The notes beneath the pieces are model-generated. The model saw only the letters and a list, made by a program, of their open reading frames with translations. It did no database searches and was not told the origin of the DNA. Of a stretch of 64,000 bases of DNA, positions 47,217 through 55,518 are shown piece after piece. Position numbers and translations under genes: made by a program. Source of the stretch: Planctomycetota bacterium. Lineage in GTDB: Bacteria > Planctomycetota > Planctomycetia > Pirellulales > Lacipirellulaceae. Within the stretch, counting starts at the first letter, position 1; every line of letters starts with the position of its first letter. The stretch is taken from positions 1-64,000 of the forward strand of contig JAJDEF010000028.1 of NCBI GenBank assembly GCA_029259945.1. Direction: 5' to 3'.

Positions 47217-47912
47217 ATGTCTCACTCAGCCCCTCGGCTCAAAGTTCTCTATGAAGACAATCATCTCCTGGTGGTCGATAAACCAGCGATGTTGCCCACG
47301 ATGGGCGTTGATAGCTCTCGCCCTAGCTTGTTGAGCATTGCCAAAGAATATATTCGCGAAAAATATAGCAAGCCTGGAAATGTCTATTTAGGAGTGGTGA
47401 GTCGACTCGATGCGCCGGTGACCGGCGTCGTGTTGATCGCGCGCACCTCGAAAGCTGCCCGTCGACTCTCAGAAGCCTTCCGTGAGCGGCAAGTAGAGAA
47501 AAAGTATTGGGCCGTCGTGGATGGAATTCCCGACGAAAGCGAGACGACTTTGGAGCACTTTGTGCGTAAAGACGAGCGGCATCGTCGGGTTCATGTGACT
47601 CATGCCAATTGCGCAGATGCGCAGTTGGCTCGCCTTCGTTACCAATTATTGAGCCAGGGCAACGACAAATCACTACTCGAGGTTCAACTAGAGACGGGGC
47701 GAAAACATCAAATTCGAGTACAGTTGTCAAAAATCGGATTGCCCATTCTCGGCGACTTGAAATATGGCAGCAAGGCAACGTTCCCTAAGGGGATTGCACT
47801 GCATGCGATTTCAACCTGCGTGAAGCATCCCGTACGGGACGAAACCATGACATTTACCGCAGCCTTGCCACCAAGTTGGCAAAAGCTGCCCTCGGTAGCA
47901 AAACTTCTTTAA
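47217..47912 (+). CDS. RluA-family RNA pseudouridine synthase
   Basis: A 231-aa enzyme that isomerises uridine in rRNA or tRNA. The catalytic Asp is Asp65 in SRLDAPVTGVVL. Further family segments are LLVVDKPAML at the N-terminus and LLEVQLETGRKHQIRVQL in the C-terminal part. The motif reads RLDAPVTG rather than the RluA HRLDxxTSG, which points to a TruC/RluC-like branch, but the RNA target cannot be named. The ATG at 47217 follows a TTG in frame three bases before. Confidence 0.9.
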   Translation: MSHSAPRLKVLYEDNHLLVVDKPAMLPTMGVDSSRPSLLSIAKEYIREKYSKPGNVYLGVVSRLDAPVTGVVLIARTSKAARRLSEAFRERQVEKKYWAVVDGIPDESETTLEHFVRKDERHRRVHVTHANCADAQLARLRYQLLSQGNDKSLLEVQLETGRKHQIRVQLSKIGLPILGDLKYGSKATFPKGIALHAISTCVKHPVRDETMTFTAALPPSWQKLPSVAKLL

Positions 47913-48242
47913 TTTCATTAACAAACGCATTTGGCTATTTAATTCACTCGAGGCGAATTTGCCTGAGATATCTGAAAGGCTTTGTTTCTGCAATAAATCG
48001 GCTATGGGGAGCGTACACGGGCAAAAAAGTGGTGCGTAAATACCCCAGATTCCCTTCTGCTGCTTGGCGTCAGGAGTCGGCAGGCCCCCGAAAAAAATTG
48101 GCTTTTCTACGAAAATTGTAGGTTCACATACAACTTGATGATTGCTGAATGGGTGCTATCCGATACAATGAGCCGTTAATGAAGGTCTAGCCATCTGTTT
48201 TTGGGCAAGACTGAAGCGTCACTTTTTTAGGGATTCAATTCG
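47913..48242. other. 330-bp region upstream of the cold-shock gene
   Basis: No gene is seen. A promoter candidate lies at 48142-48169, leaving a 5' untranslated region of roughly 65-70 nt before the cold-shock ATG. Confidence 0.55.
48142..48169 (+). promoter_or_regulatory. Candidate sigma-70 promoter of the cold-shock gene
   Basis: TTGCTG (48142-48147) and TACAAT (48164-48169) are separated by 16 nt, placing transcription start near 48176. This leaves a leader long enough for the temperature-sensitive structures seen in csp mRNAs; such a structure was not modelled. Confidence 0.4.
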
Positions 48243-48440
48243 ATGGCTGAAGGTACGATTAAGCGGTTGACGGACAAAGGTTTTGGTTTTATTGACACGG
48301 GAACGAGCCAGGATATTTTCTTCCACTCGTCCAACGTCGAAGGTGTTGGTTACGACGAGCTGCGCGAAGGCCAGCAAGTTACCTACACCGAAGGTAGTGG
48401 CCCCAAAGGCCCACGAGCAGAAAACGTAACGCCTGCCTGA
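48243..48440 (+). CDS. Cold-shock-domain RNA/DNA-binding protein
   Basis: A 65-aa OB-fold protein that binds single-stranded nucleic acid. RNP1 KGFGFI (residues 12-17) and RNP2-like DIFFHSS (24-30) are present. It is slightly shorter than E. coli CspA (70 aa) but complete. It has an apparent promoter and a downstream terminator, so it is a monocistronic gene. Confidence 0.95.
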   Translation: MAEGTIKRLTDKGFGFIDTGTSQDIFFHSSNVEGVGYDELREGQQVTYTEGSGPKGPRAENVTPA

Positions 48441-48479
48441 GGTTGTAAAAAGCTTCAGCGGAACAAATCAGAAGACCTG

Positions 48480-48512
48480 GAAAGCCGGCGAATTTTCGTC
48501 GGCTTTCTGTGT
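48480..48512 (+). terminator. Intrinsic terminator of the cold-shock gene
   Basis: AAAGCCGGCGA (48481-48491) pairs with TCGTCGGCTTT (48496-48506) around a 4-nt loop, one G-T pair, followed by CTGTGTTT. Confidence 0.7.
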
Positions 48513-48592
48513 TTCAGGCGAGCGGCAGTTTGGAATATACAAATTACCCGCCGCTTACCTTAGTGGCCATCCTAGAACTCTGTCGGGATCGC

Positions 48593-49543
48593 TCAGCTAG
48601 CTACAACACCAAAGAAGTATTGAGTGACATGGTAGAAAACGGGTGCCGCAAAACAAATCGCGTCAATTCGACTTAAAACACCACCGTGCCCTTCGATGAG
48701 TGTTCCGGTGGTGACCTCGCCTCGATCGCGTTTGATGGCAGCAAGTGTCAAAGCCCCGGCCGAAGCCATCGCGGCAATTATGGCAGACATTGCTCCCGCT
48801 TGCCACCAGTGGGGAAACGGGGTGGCCCAGTAGAGGGAGAGGCCAACCAATGCGGTCGAGACGACTCCGCCGAGGACCCCTTCCCAAGTACGCGAAGTGT
48901 CGATGGATTCGGCAATGACGTGCTTGCCAAAGAGTCTGCCACAGATGAATTGCAGCAGCTCGGCAAAGAGCACCATCGTCACAAAGAAGAAGAGCAGCCG
49001 GGCGTTGGCGTCATCACCATCCATATTCTTGCATTTTAAGAAGAGCAAGGCAGGGGCGAAACTAAGGCAGTAAACGCAAACGAGCAAGCCAAATTGAATT
49101 TTTGCCACACGCTCGAGAAAGTGTTGATAGTCTCCAGAGATGGCAACTCTCGCGGCAATAAAAAGAAAAGCATAGACGGGGATTAGAATGCTATAGAAGG
49201 CATAATAGTCGAACGCTACCAAAACAAACTGCATCGGGGTGAAAAAAAAGAATACCCAAAAGAGTGCACGGTGGTCACCCATGCTAGTAGGGGTCAGAGT
49301 GATAAATTCTCGGAGCGCCCAAAACGATAATAGACCAAAAAATAAGACAGTTAGGTTGGGTTGAAAAAACGCGATGCCGAGTACCACACTAGAAAACCAC
49401 CATGCATGCACCCGGCTATTGAAGGAATTGACCGACCGCTCGTCGAGTCCGAGAGACGTTTGACGTTTGAGCCAACGTCCCACAAAAGTTGCAATCGAGA
49501 GGAGGATAAGGGCAACACCCAACAAGGCCCAGTTTTTAATCAT
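48593..49543 (-). CDS. cdsA: Phosphatidate cytidylyltransferase (CDP-diglyceride synthase)
   Basis: A 316-aa integral membrane enzyme that makes CDP-diacylglycerol from phosphatidate and CTP, the branch point of phospholipid synthesis. It has about eight hydrophobic helices. The C-terminal CdsA signature is recognisable as AAIKRDRGEVTTGTLIEGHGG followed by VLSRIDAI. The ATG at 49543 lies 2 nt after the stop of the acyltransferase gene, so plsC and cdsA are coupled and together run lysophosphatidate to CDP-diacylglycerol. Confidence 0.92.
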   Translation of the reverse strand: MIKNWALLGVALILLSIATFVGRWLKRQTSLGLDERSVNSFNSRVHAWWFSSVVLGIAFFQPNLTVLFFGLLSFWALREFITLTPTSMGDHRALFWVFFFFTPMQFVLVAFDYYAFYSILIPVYAFLFIAARVAISGDYQHFLERVAKIQFGLLVCVYCLSFAPALLFLKCKNMDGDDANARLLFFFVTMVLFAELLQFICGRLFGKHVIAESIDTSRTWEGVLGGVVSTALVGLSLYWATPFPHWWQAGAMSAIIAAMASAGALTLAAIKRDRGEVTTGTLIEGHGGVLSRIDAICFAAPVFYHVTQYFFGVVAS

Positions 49544-49545
49544 GG

Positions 49546-50148
49546 CTAGCGGTCCTTGAGGCTTACAACGGCTTCTCTTGCTCTCGCAAGGAATTCGGTT
49601 TTCGGCTCGCCCGCCTCGAGCCACATGGGTGGCCCGAAAGTAAGCGACGAAAGTAAAGGGACAGGCAAGAATTCACCGCGAGGGAGAATCCGATTCATAT
49701 TGTTAATATGTACAGGAATTAACTCAAGCTCAGGGCGTTTTTTACTTAGATAATAGAGCCCACTTTTGAACTCGCCGATCCCCCCTCCTTCGGTGCGGCC
49801 ACCTTCTGGGAATAGAATGAGCGAATGGGTATCGCCTATTTCTCGAAGCATGAGGTCGATCGGGCTCTGATGGACTTTAATTTTGGTCCGATCGATGAGC
49901 ATCGCGTTGAAGACCTTGGCCAAATGCCGCCGAATGGCCCCACCCTCCCAATAGTCTTTCGCAGCAATCGGTCGCGTGAGGCGGCGTACTTCCGTGGGCA
50001 GCGCAGACCAAACCAACACCACATCCAGATGGCTGGTGTGATTCGCAAAGTAGACGCGCTGACAGGTGTCGGGGTGAGAATCAACCCAGCGCACGCTCGC
50101 GCCACTAATAAATCTCGCGATCCAGGTTAATAATGTCTCGGTGATCAT
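49546..50148 (-). CDS. plsC: 1-acyl-sn-glycerol-3-phosphate acyltransferase-like (PlsC)
   Basis: A 200-aa membrane-associated acyltransferase with the H-x4-D motif HTSHLD (residues 37-42) and the substrate-binding FPEGGRTEGG (about 113-122). It should acylate lysophosphatidate to give phosphatidate, the CdsA substrate; the next gene, cdsA, starts 2 nt after its stop. It is shorter than E. coli PlsC (245 aa) but the core is complete. Confidence 0.9.
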   Translation of the reverse strand: MITETLLTWIARFISGASVRWVDSHPDTCQRVYFANHTSHLDVVLVWSALPTEVRRLTRPIAAKDYWEGGAIRRHLAKVFNAMLIDRTKIKVHQSPIDLMLREIGDTHSLILFPEGGRTEGGGIGEFKSGLYYLSKKRPELELIPVHINNMNRILPRGEFLPVPLLSSLTFGPPMWLEAGEPKTEFLARAREAVVSLKDR

Positions 50149-50275
50149 ACAAGCTGCGGGGTCGCGGTGGGCGACGACCAGGGAGTCTACTCCAAAGATC
50201 GTCGGAATATCGAAGGTTTATCGTATCCACGCGCAAGGCGATAGGAAAGATAGGGGGAACTTGGTTCGTCTCATT

Positions 50276-51496
50276 CTACTGTAACTTCGTTTCCAACGAG
50301 GGTGCCAATCTGAGCGTTGCGTTAGGTCTTCCTGTAGGCAAATTGCCGGGAATTGCTGCCCAGACTGGGTGCGACTTTTCACCATGCAGGCGTTCGATTA
50401 GTGATTGATATCCGCCGACCATCGCCTGCAGTGACCACTGCTCGAGGACCCGTTGTCGCCCTTTGGTGCCAAACTGTGTTCGCAACGGCCCATCTTGCAA
50501 CAGCTGAATCGCTGCCGTGGTGAACCCTGCGGTATCTCCGGCTTGGAACAGCAGGCCGGTCTCACCGGGAATTACGGTCTCAGGAACAGAACCGACTTCA
50601 GAAGCCACCACGGGGACACCGCTGCTGAGAGCTTCGAGGATCGAGACAGGGCTGGCCTCGTTGTGCGAGGTCAGTGCCAGGAGATCGAGCGAGCGGAGGA
50701 TGGCGGGCACATCCGCACGGGAACCGAGAAAGTGAACCCTGTCACTGAGGCCAAGTTCTTGGGCTTTTTGTTCTAAGTCAGCGCGACACGGACCATCCCC
50801 AATAATCACAAAATGGGCGGCGGGGATTTCAGCGGCAATCTCTGCGGCTCCCTCCAAGAATAGTTCGTGATTCTTTTCCGGTCGCAAGGCGGCCAAGATG
50901 CCAACGAGCATTGCGTCGACAGGCAAGCCGAGTTCTTGCCGGATGGGTTGATCATCCCCCGGCTTGAATTGATCGGTATCGACCCCGTTGTAGATTGCAT
51001 GAACCTTGCCACGGGGAAATCGCTCCTGCTCGATTAGGTGTTCGGCATGGGCGTCGGCAACACCGATGAAAGCATCGGTCAACGGCGTCAATAGTCGATT
51101 GAGTCGTCCGACCGAATCTGGCCAACCAGTGCTATGCAGTGCGGAAATAATCACCGGGGCTTTTGCCAACTTGGCAGCGAGACGTCCCCAGAACATTTTG
51201 TCTCCGGCACCGACGGTGACGACCGCATCAACTTGACGACTACGCATTAGCTTCCAGAGACGAAACAACACGCGAACATCGAATTTACTAGTCAGCAAAT
51301 GGGAGTGGACGGGAAACTCGGCGGCGAGTAATTCTCCCAAAGGGCCGGGCTCTTTGAGACACACAATTTCTGGAGAAAATCGTGTGTGATCCATTCCGCG
51401 AACCAAATTGACAAGCAACGTTTCTGCGCCGCCCACGGGCATGCTGGTGGTGAGAAACATCACGGTAAGTCGTCGGTCAGGGCTTGAAGATTTCAT
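50276..51496 (-). CDS. GT4-family glycosyltransferase
   Basis: A 406-aa GT-B fold retaining glycosyltransferase. The N-terminal domain has the acceptor-side MPVGGAETLLVNLV. The C-terminal donor domain has IYNGVDTDQF and the EX7E motif (EASPVSILE). It is the last gene of the leftward arm of the polysaccharide locus, after the flippase gene. It probably adds a sugar to the repeat unit; specificity is unknown. The ATG at 51496 was preferred to a TTG six bases upstream. Confidence 0.9.
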   Translation of the reverse strand: MKSSSPDRRLTVMFLTTSMPVGGAETLLVNLVRGMDHTRFSPEIVCLKEPGPLGELLAAEFPVHSHLLTSKFDVRVLFRLWKLMRSRQVDAVVTVGAGDKMFWGRLAAKLAKAPVIISALHSTGWPDSVGRLNRLLTPLTDAFIGVADAHAEHLIEQERFPRGKVHAIYNGVDTDQFKPGDDQPIRQELGLPVDAMLVGILAALRPEKNHELFLEGAAEIAAEIPAAHFVIIGDGPCRADLEQKAQELGLSDRVHFLGSRADVPAILRSLDLLALTSHNEASPVSILEALSSGVPVVASEVGSVPETVIPGETGLLFQAGDTAGFTTAAIQLLQDGPLRTQFGTKGRQRVLEQWSLQAMVGGYQSLIERLHGEKSHPVWAAIPGNLPTGRPNATLRLAPSLETKLQ

Positions 51497-51512
51497 AATC
51501 AACTCAATTTCA

Positions 51513-53018
51513 TTAGGACGAGGCCCGACTGGTTGTCGAGGGGATCCAACGCAGGAACGGACCTGTTTTTTCGAGCGTGTCTCGGAGCATTTTGCGTAGT
51601 TTGATTTGTTCGTGATTGGTAAGTATTAAATTCGTTTTCAAAGTGATAACTAAAATGACTAGCCAAGCAACTGCCGCAACACTGGCGCCAGCGGGCAACA
51701 CCGCCGGTAATAGCACGAGCAGCCACGACCCTTGATCAAGTTTCAGTCCGTGCTGTTTGCTTAACCAGAGAATGGTTAATAAACAAATCAATGTGGAGAT
51801 ACCCGTTGCGACGACTGCCCCATAAAGCCCCCACATTGGAAGCAAAAGAAGATTGAGACCGATATTTACCACCAATCCGATTGCTAATGGTAAGGCGGCG
51901 AGGCGAGCATGCTCGGCACACCAAAGATAGTTTTGAGAGACCAAAAATATGCCATACCAAATGCAACCGGCAAGAGTCCAAGGCAGCACCGCAAGACCCG
52001 CCGTATACTTGCCCGCTAGAACGACCTCGAATAGCAAAGGTGAAAACAGCAGGACGCAAACACCAAACCCTACCATTCCCAGACAGGTGAGCTTGATCGA
52101 AAGATTCAATTGACGGCTGACTTGTTTACGACGTCCAGCTTCCCAATCGCGACTCAGATGGGGCATGATCATGCCACTAAACATGTCGGCAAATGAAACT
52201 AAAAGCAGCGGAATAATACGGCTACTATGGTAGTAACCCACTTGTTCTAGCGCCTCGGCGGAAGGCATTCCCGACACATGCACAATCATGTAGCGGTCGA
52301 CAATGGCAAACAGATGCGAGAGCACATTGGTTAGCCAGACGAAAAATGCGAACCGCAACATCCGCGGCCAGAATTCAGATTGGGGCAGGGCGTCTGTTGG
52401 TTGTTCTACATTTCGAAGCTCCGGACCAATCCAAGCAATGGTTCCTAAAGAAGCAACCAGACAGGCTACGCCGTACCCGATGATGATGCTTGATGCGCTG
52501 GCATTCAGCATTAAGAGCCCCAAAGCCAGGCCCGCAAAAAGCATGCTATGAACAAAATTCATTGCCGAGACGATTCGAAACAATCGCAAAGCAATGAGCA
52601 GCGAAGTCAGCGTATGATGCAAAATAATGGCAGCTAAACAGAGTGCGATGCCCTGGATGAGTCGGACTTGCTGCCCATTGCCGAACAGAAGCTGAGAAAA
52701 CTGTGGGGCAAACCACACAACCAAGGCAACAGCGGCAACGCCACAGACGATGGTCCAGCCAGCTGTTCGTTTGAGAAACGTATGCAGATGCCCACGTTGA
52801 CGGAAATGTTCGAGATAGCGACCAAAAGAACCTGGAACCCCTAGCACTGCCAAAGGGGCTGCTAGTAGCAAAAAGCTGTAAGCCATTTCCCATTGTCCGA
52901 GCGTCTCTGGCGTAAGCCATCGACAGAAAAGCACCCCTCGTCCAAAACCAATAGAACGCTGAACCACCATCACCACCAGCAGGATAACGACACTGGAAGT
53001 CAGTGTATCGGTACGCAA
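51513..53018 (-). CDS. Lipopolysaccharide/oligosaccharide flippase (Wzx/MATE-like)
   Basis: A 501-aa polytopic membrane protein with about 12-14 hydrophobic segments and the MVVQRSIGFGRGVLFCRWL start typical of the polysaccharide transport/MVF superfamily. It should flip lipid-linked repeat units across the inner membrane for the Wzy-type ligase or polymerase encoded on the other side of the control region. The basic C-terminal tail is longer than usual. Confidence 0.86.
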   Translation of the reverse strand: MRTDTLTSSVVILLVVMVVQRSIGFGRGVLFCRWLTPETLGQWEMAYSFLLLAAPLAVLGVPGSFGRYLEHFRQRGHLHTFLKRTAGWTIVCGVAAVALVVWFAPQFSQLLFGNGQQVRLIQGIALCLAAIILHHTLTSLLIALRLFRIVSAMNFVHSMLFAGLALGLLMLNASASSIIIGYGVACLVASLGTIAWIGPELRNVEQPTDALPQSEFWPRMLRFAFFVWLTNVLSHLFAIVDRYMIVHVSGMPSAEALEQVGYYHSSRIIPLLLVSFADMFSGMIMPHLSRDWEAGRRKQVSRQLNLSIKLTCLGMVGFGVCVLLFSPLLFEVVLAGKYTAGLAVLPWTLAGCIWYGIFLVSQNYLWCAEHARLAALPLAIGLVVNIGLNLLLLPMWGLYGAVVATGISTLICLLTILWLSKQHGLKLDQGSWLLVLLPAVLPAGASVAAVAWLVILVITLKTNLILTNHEQIKLRKMLRDTLEKTGPFLRWIPSTTSRASS

Positions 53019-53124
53019 CCGAGAGGTTTTGCTTTCTGAAATCGGTTTGGAAGATGAAGGATCGATGGCAGGAGGCCCCGGTGTATGGTGCTGTTATGCT
53101 TCGGTGTGAGTTCAAAAAGTTTGC

Positions 53125-53979
53125 TTAAAATCGGTCTCGGTAGTCTCCTGGTTTGAATTGATTTTTTCGCCGCAGCTTACGAGGATCGATGGTTAGCCAA
53201 TTTCGGAAGCGGGCCCATTCGGGATCGGCATGAATACGTTGCAGATGAAACGAATCGTCGCCGGGCAAGTTGTAGCCGCCGTAAGCAGAGCAGACGCCCC
53301 AAAATCCGGCCTGAAAGGCAACACGGAACGCATCGGTCGACATGTTTTCTGGCAAGCCAAACGGAAACGCAAAGTAATGGACGGGCCGATCGAGAAAAGC
53401 TTCGATATCGCGTTTCGATCCGACGATTTCGTCGTACAACGCTTCTTCGGAGGTGAGCTTCGCCAGATCGGCATGGGTGCGTGAGTGGGCACCGATTTCA
53501 ACGCCGGCGGCGGCCATCTCGCGAAGTTGCTCGACCGAATTTGGAGCCAGGGGGCAGCCCTCTGCAATGTCGTGCTCAAAAGGTTCGCCCGACTGAACAT
53601 GGTCGCTGGCAACAAAGTAGGTAAAAGGAATGTCGTTTTCTAGTAACCAGGGAATCGCTTCGTCGTAATTGTCGGCATAGCCATCGTCGAAGGTGATACA
53701 AACGGTAGGGCGATCGTTTTCTTCAGCCGCGATGCGACGTTGGCCTTCTTCCAACGAAACGATGTCAAAGCGCTGGCGTAACCATTTTATTTGGGAACGG
53801 AAATTTGCGTTGGAAATCGTCCAGCCATTGGGCTTCTGATCGGCGACACGATGGTAGAAGAGCATCATGATCGGCACTTGCCGTTTTTTCTCTCGCTCAG
53901 TTGCTGCCTTTTGGCGTTGCGGCAACGTAGCCAGATAGTAAATCCCCAGTGCGGGCGTTTTCAGGCTATCTGTTAACAT
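53125..53979 (-). CDS. NodB-type polysaccharide deacetylase
   Basis: A 284-aa carbohydrate esterase family 4 enzyme. Motif 1 is TFDDGY (metal and base Asp pair), motif 2 is HSRTH (metal His pair) and motif 3 is FAFPFGLPE. It removes N-acetyl groups from cell-surface sugar. The start at 53979 (MLTDSLK) has the ribosome site AGAAGGA eight bases upstream; longer frames upstream read poorly. Members of this subgroup also occur in exosortase loci, but no exosortase is seen here. Confidence 0.9.
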   Translation of the reverse strand: MLTDSLKTPALGIYYLATLPQRQKAATEREKKRQVPIMMLFYHRVADQKPNGWTISNANFRSQIKWLRQRFDIVSLEEGQRRIAAEENDRPTVCITFDDGYADNYDEAIPWLLENDIPFTYFVASDHVQSGEPFEHDIAEGCPLAPNSVEQLREMAAAGVEIGAHSRTHADLAKLTSEEALYDEIVGSKRDIEAFLDRPVHYFAFPFGLPENMSTDAFRVAFQAGFWGVCSAYGGYNLPGDDSFHLQRIHADPEWARFRNWLTIDPRKLRRKNQFKPGDYRDRF

Positions 53980-54008
53980 CGTAGTTGTCCTTCTTCGCAA
54001 AAAATTGG

Positions 54009-55166
54009 TCAAGCAAATAGATTGGTTACTTTTCGGGCGACTTGGCCAGCATGACGCAGATAGCTCCAAACTTGGTGGCGCAGGCGAGCTGTCCTGCGAG
54101 CAGGCACAATCTGGACGTCGTAAGTTGTTTGAGGTGTAGCGCGCCAATGGGCCTTGTAGGGTTCGTCACCGCGGAGGAGATCAAACGTTGTGTGTCCTTC
54201 TGCCATGGCGTGCTGGAAAGTACGTATCATCGACAAACGACCCGGCTCCTCGTCGAGGCGATCTGGGTCTAACCCGCCTTGATAGGCGAGGGTGGCTGAA
54301 CTGGTCGCAAAGTGGTACTCCGCAGCAATTGGTTTGCCATCCAATTCAAGCCACGAGAGCCGCAATTGACCCGCTTCAAGTAATTGCCTTGCCACATCAC
54401 GATGGAAGGCAGCCCAGCGTTCCGAGGCGAAGCAGCCGGGCTCGTTCAAACTATTTCGACGGCGCTGATGGAGATCGATAAGAAGCTCCCAGGCGGCGTC
54501 AAATTGTTCTGCCGTTTTCACCAAATGCCAAACGGCCCGATCGCTATTAAGGACGCGATTGTCGAGACGACGAAGTTGTTTGCGGTGTGATTTTGATTGA
54601 AGAGCAAGAAACTCATCCCAGGTAGCAGGTAGCTCTACTGACCAGCTACTTTGGCCTCCCCTACGAGTCACATGGCAACCATGCGACTGCAAATCTGTAA
54701 ACAGTTGATTAAGCCCAGTGCTATTTTCCTCGACAGCGCCAAAATCGGCTAAATCCCAATCCTCAGAATGGTGGGTGAGGTATCGGGCAATCGCTTTGGC
54801 AGCACCTTCGATTTGTTTTTCAGCAACAAGTAAATCAAGATGATCGCTGCAGACCTCACCATCGCCTAACAATCGCAATACCTTGCCACGGGCAAACGTT
54901 TGTTGGTAATAGCACGGCAAGATGGCGACCAGCCGGTTGGCGTCAAGGGAGCAAGGTGCATCTTGCCGACCGTGGCAGGAGGAGGGTTCCGATTGGTCGA
55001 AGACTAAAAAGACAGCCAGGTCGCAGTCGGGTTGCGTTTGGCCATAGTGGGCCCACCAAGTGCTGACCCAAGTCCACGTCTGAAAGACTCGATCGCCGGC
55101 CAATTCATCCCAACGCTGGCAGTAGAGCGAGAGTTCTTTCAAGTTGTTGATTCGTTGAACGTACAT
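54009..55166 (-). CDS. FemAB/GNAT-like N-acyltransferase
   Basis: A 385-aa protein of the FemAB-like BioF2 acetyltransferase group, two GNAT-like domains. The C-terminal part shows GKPIAAEYHFATSSATLAYQGGLDPDRL, typical of this fold. It probably transfers an amino acid or acetyl group onto a surface polymer or lipid-linked sugar. The ATG at 55166 was preferred over an upstream frame extension. It is the first gene of the leftward arm. Confidence 0.8.
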   Translation of the reverse strand: MYVQRINNLKELSLYCQRWDELAGDRVFQTWTWVSTWWAHYGQTQPDCDLAVFLVFDQSEPSSCHGRQDAPCSLDANRLVAILPCYYQQTFARGKVLRLLGDGEVCSDHLDLLVAEKQIEGAAKAIARYLTHHSEDWDLADFGAVEENSTGLNQLFTDLQSHGCHVTRRGGQSSWSVELPATWDEFLALQSKSHRKQLRRLDNRVLNSDRAVWHLVKTAEQFDAAWELLIDLHQRRRNSLNEPGCFASERWAAFHRDVARQLLEAGQLRLSWLELDGKPIAAEYHFATSSATLAYQGGLDPDRLDEEPGRLSMIRTFQHAMAEGHTTFDLLRGDEPYKAHWRATPQTTYDVQIVPARRTARLRHQVWSYLRHAGQVARKVTNLFA

Positions 55167-55518
55167 GGCTTGATTGGTTCGAGTAGATCGTGATTCGAAT
55201 GATGCTGCATCGCCCGGCAATCTTACAATCAGCAGGGCGCGCAACGGGGGCTTCACTCAGACGGAAGTTGTTACTCAACAATAGGTTAATGTGGGGCGAA
55301 ATGCGTCATCGCCCTAGAAAAACACGTTGCGAGGAGACAACATGTGGTGTTTTTGCAACATCCGGATCAGTCCCTTCGGGCTTGCAGCAGAATAGGCATA
55401 CAATCCTCCACGAATCGTGACGCCTTGATGTCTGAAGGAACCTACACTTGTCCGTTGGCGCAACGTTTGCTCCTTGCCGATAAGTGAGCGCGCTGACTAG
55501 CGCTTCCACCTCAAAAAC
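55167..55518. other. 352-bp divergent control region of the polysaccharide locus
   Basis: Separates the leftward acyltransferase gene from the rightward Wzz-like gene. It contains a possible 17-codon leader frame (55342-55395) with GAGGAGA ahead of its ATG. The short repeat AAAAACAC (55318-55325)/GTGTTTTT (55347-55354) would enclose that ribosome site. A second arm pair, GTTGC (55326-55330) and GCAAC (55355-55359), would compete with the first. Confidence 0.5.
55342..55395 (+). CDS. Possible 17-residue leader peptide
   Basis: ATG with a strong ribosome site (GAGGAGA) six bases upstream encodes MWCFCNIRISPFGLAAE and stops. Its ribosome site sits in the loop of an 8-bp hairpin. It may be a real upstream open frame or chance; no conserved family is known to me. 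Confidence 0.25.
   Translation: MWCFCNIRISPFGLAAE

Noticed and set aside
53125-55166. Exosortase (XrtA/PEP-CTERM) locus
   Set aside because: The FemAB-like and deacetylase genes resemble those of such loci, but no exosortase and no PEP-CTERM substrate was found in the window.
55318-55359. H-type RNA pseudoknot at the leader
   Set aside because: The two arm pairs would cross with zero-length connecting loops, which is not sterically reasonable; alternating hairpins are the better reading.
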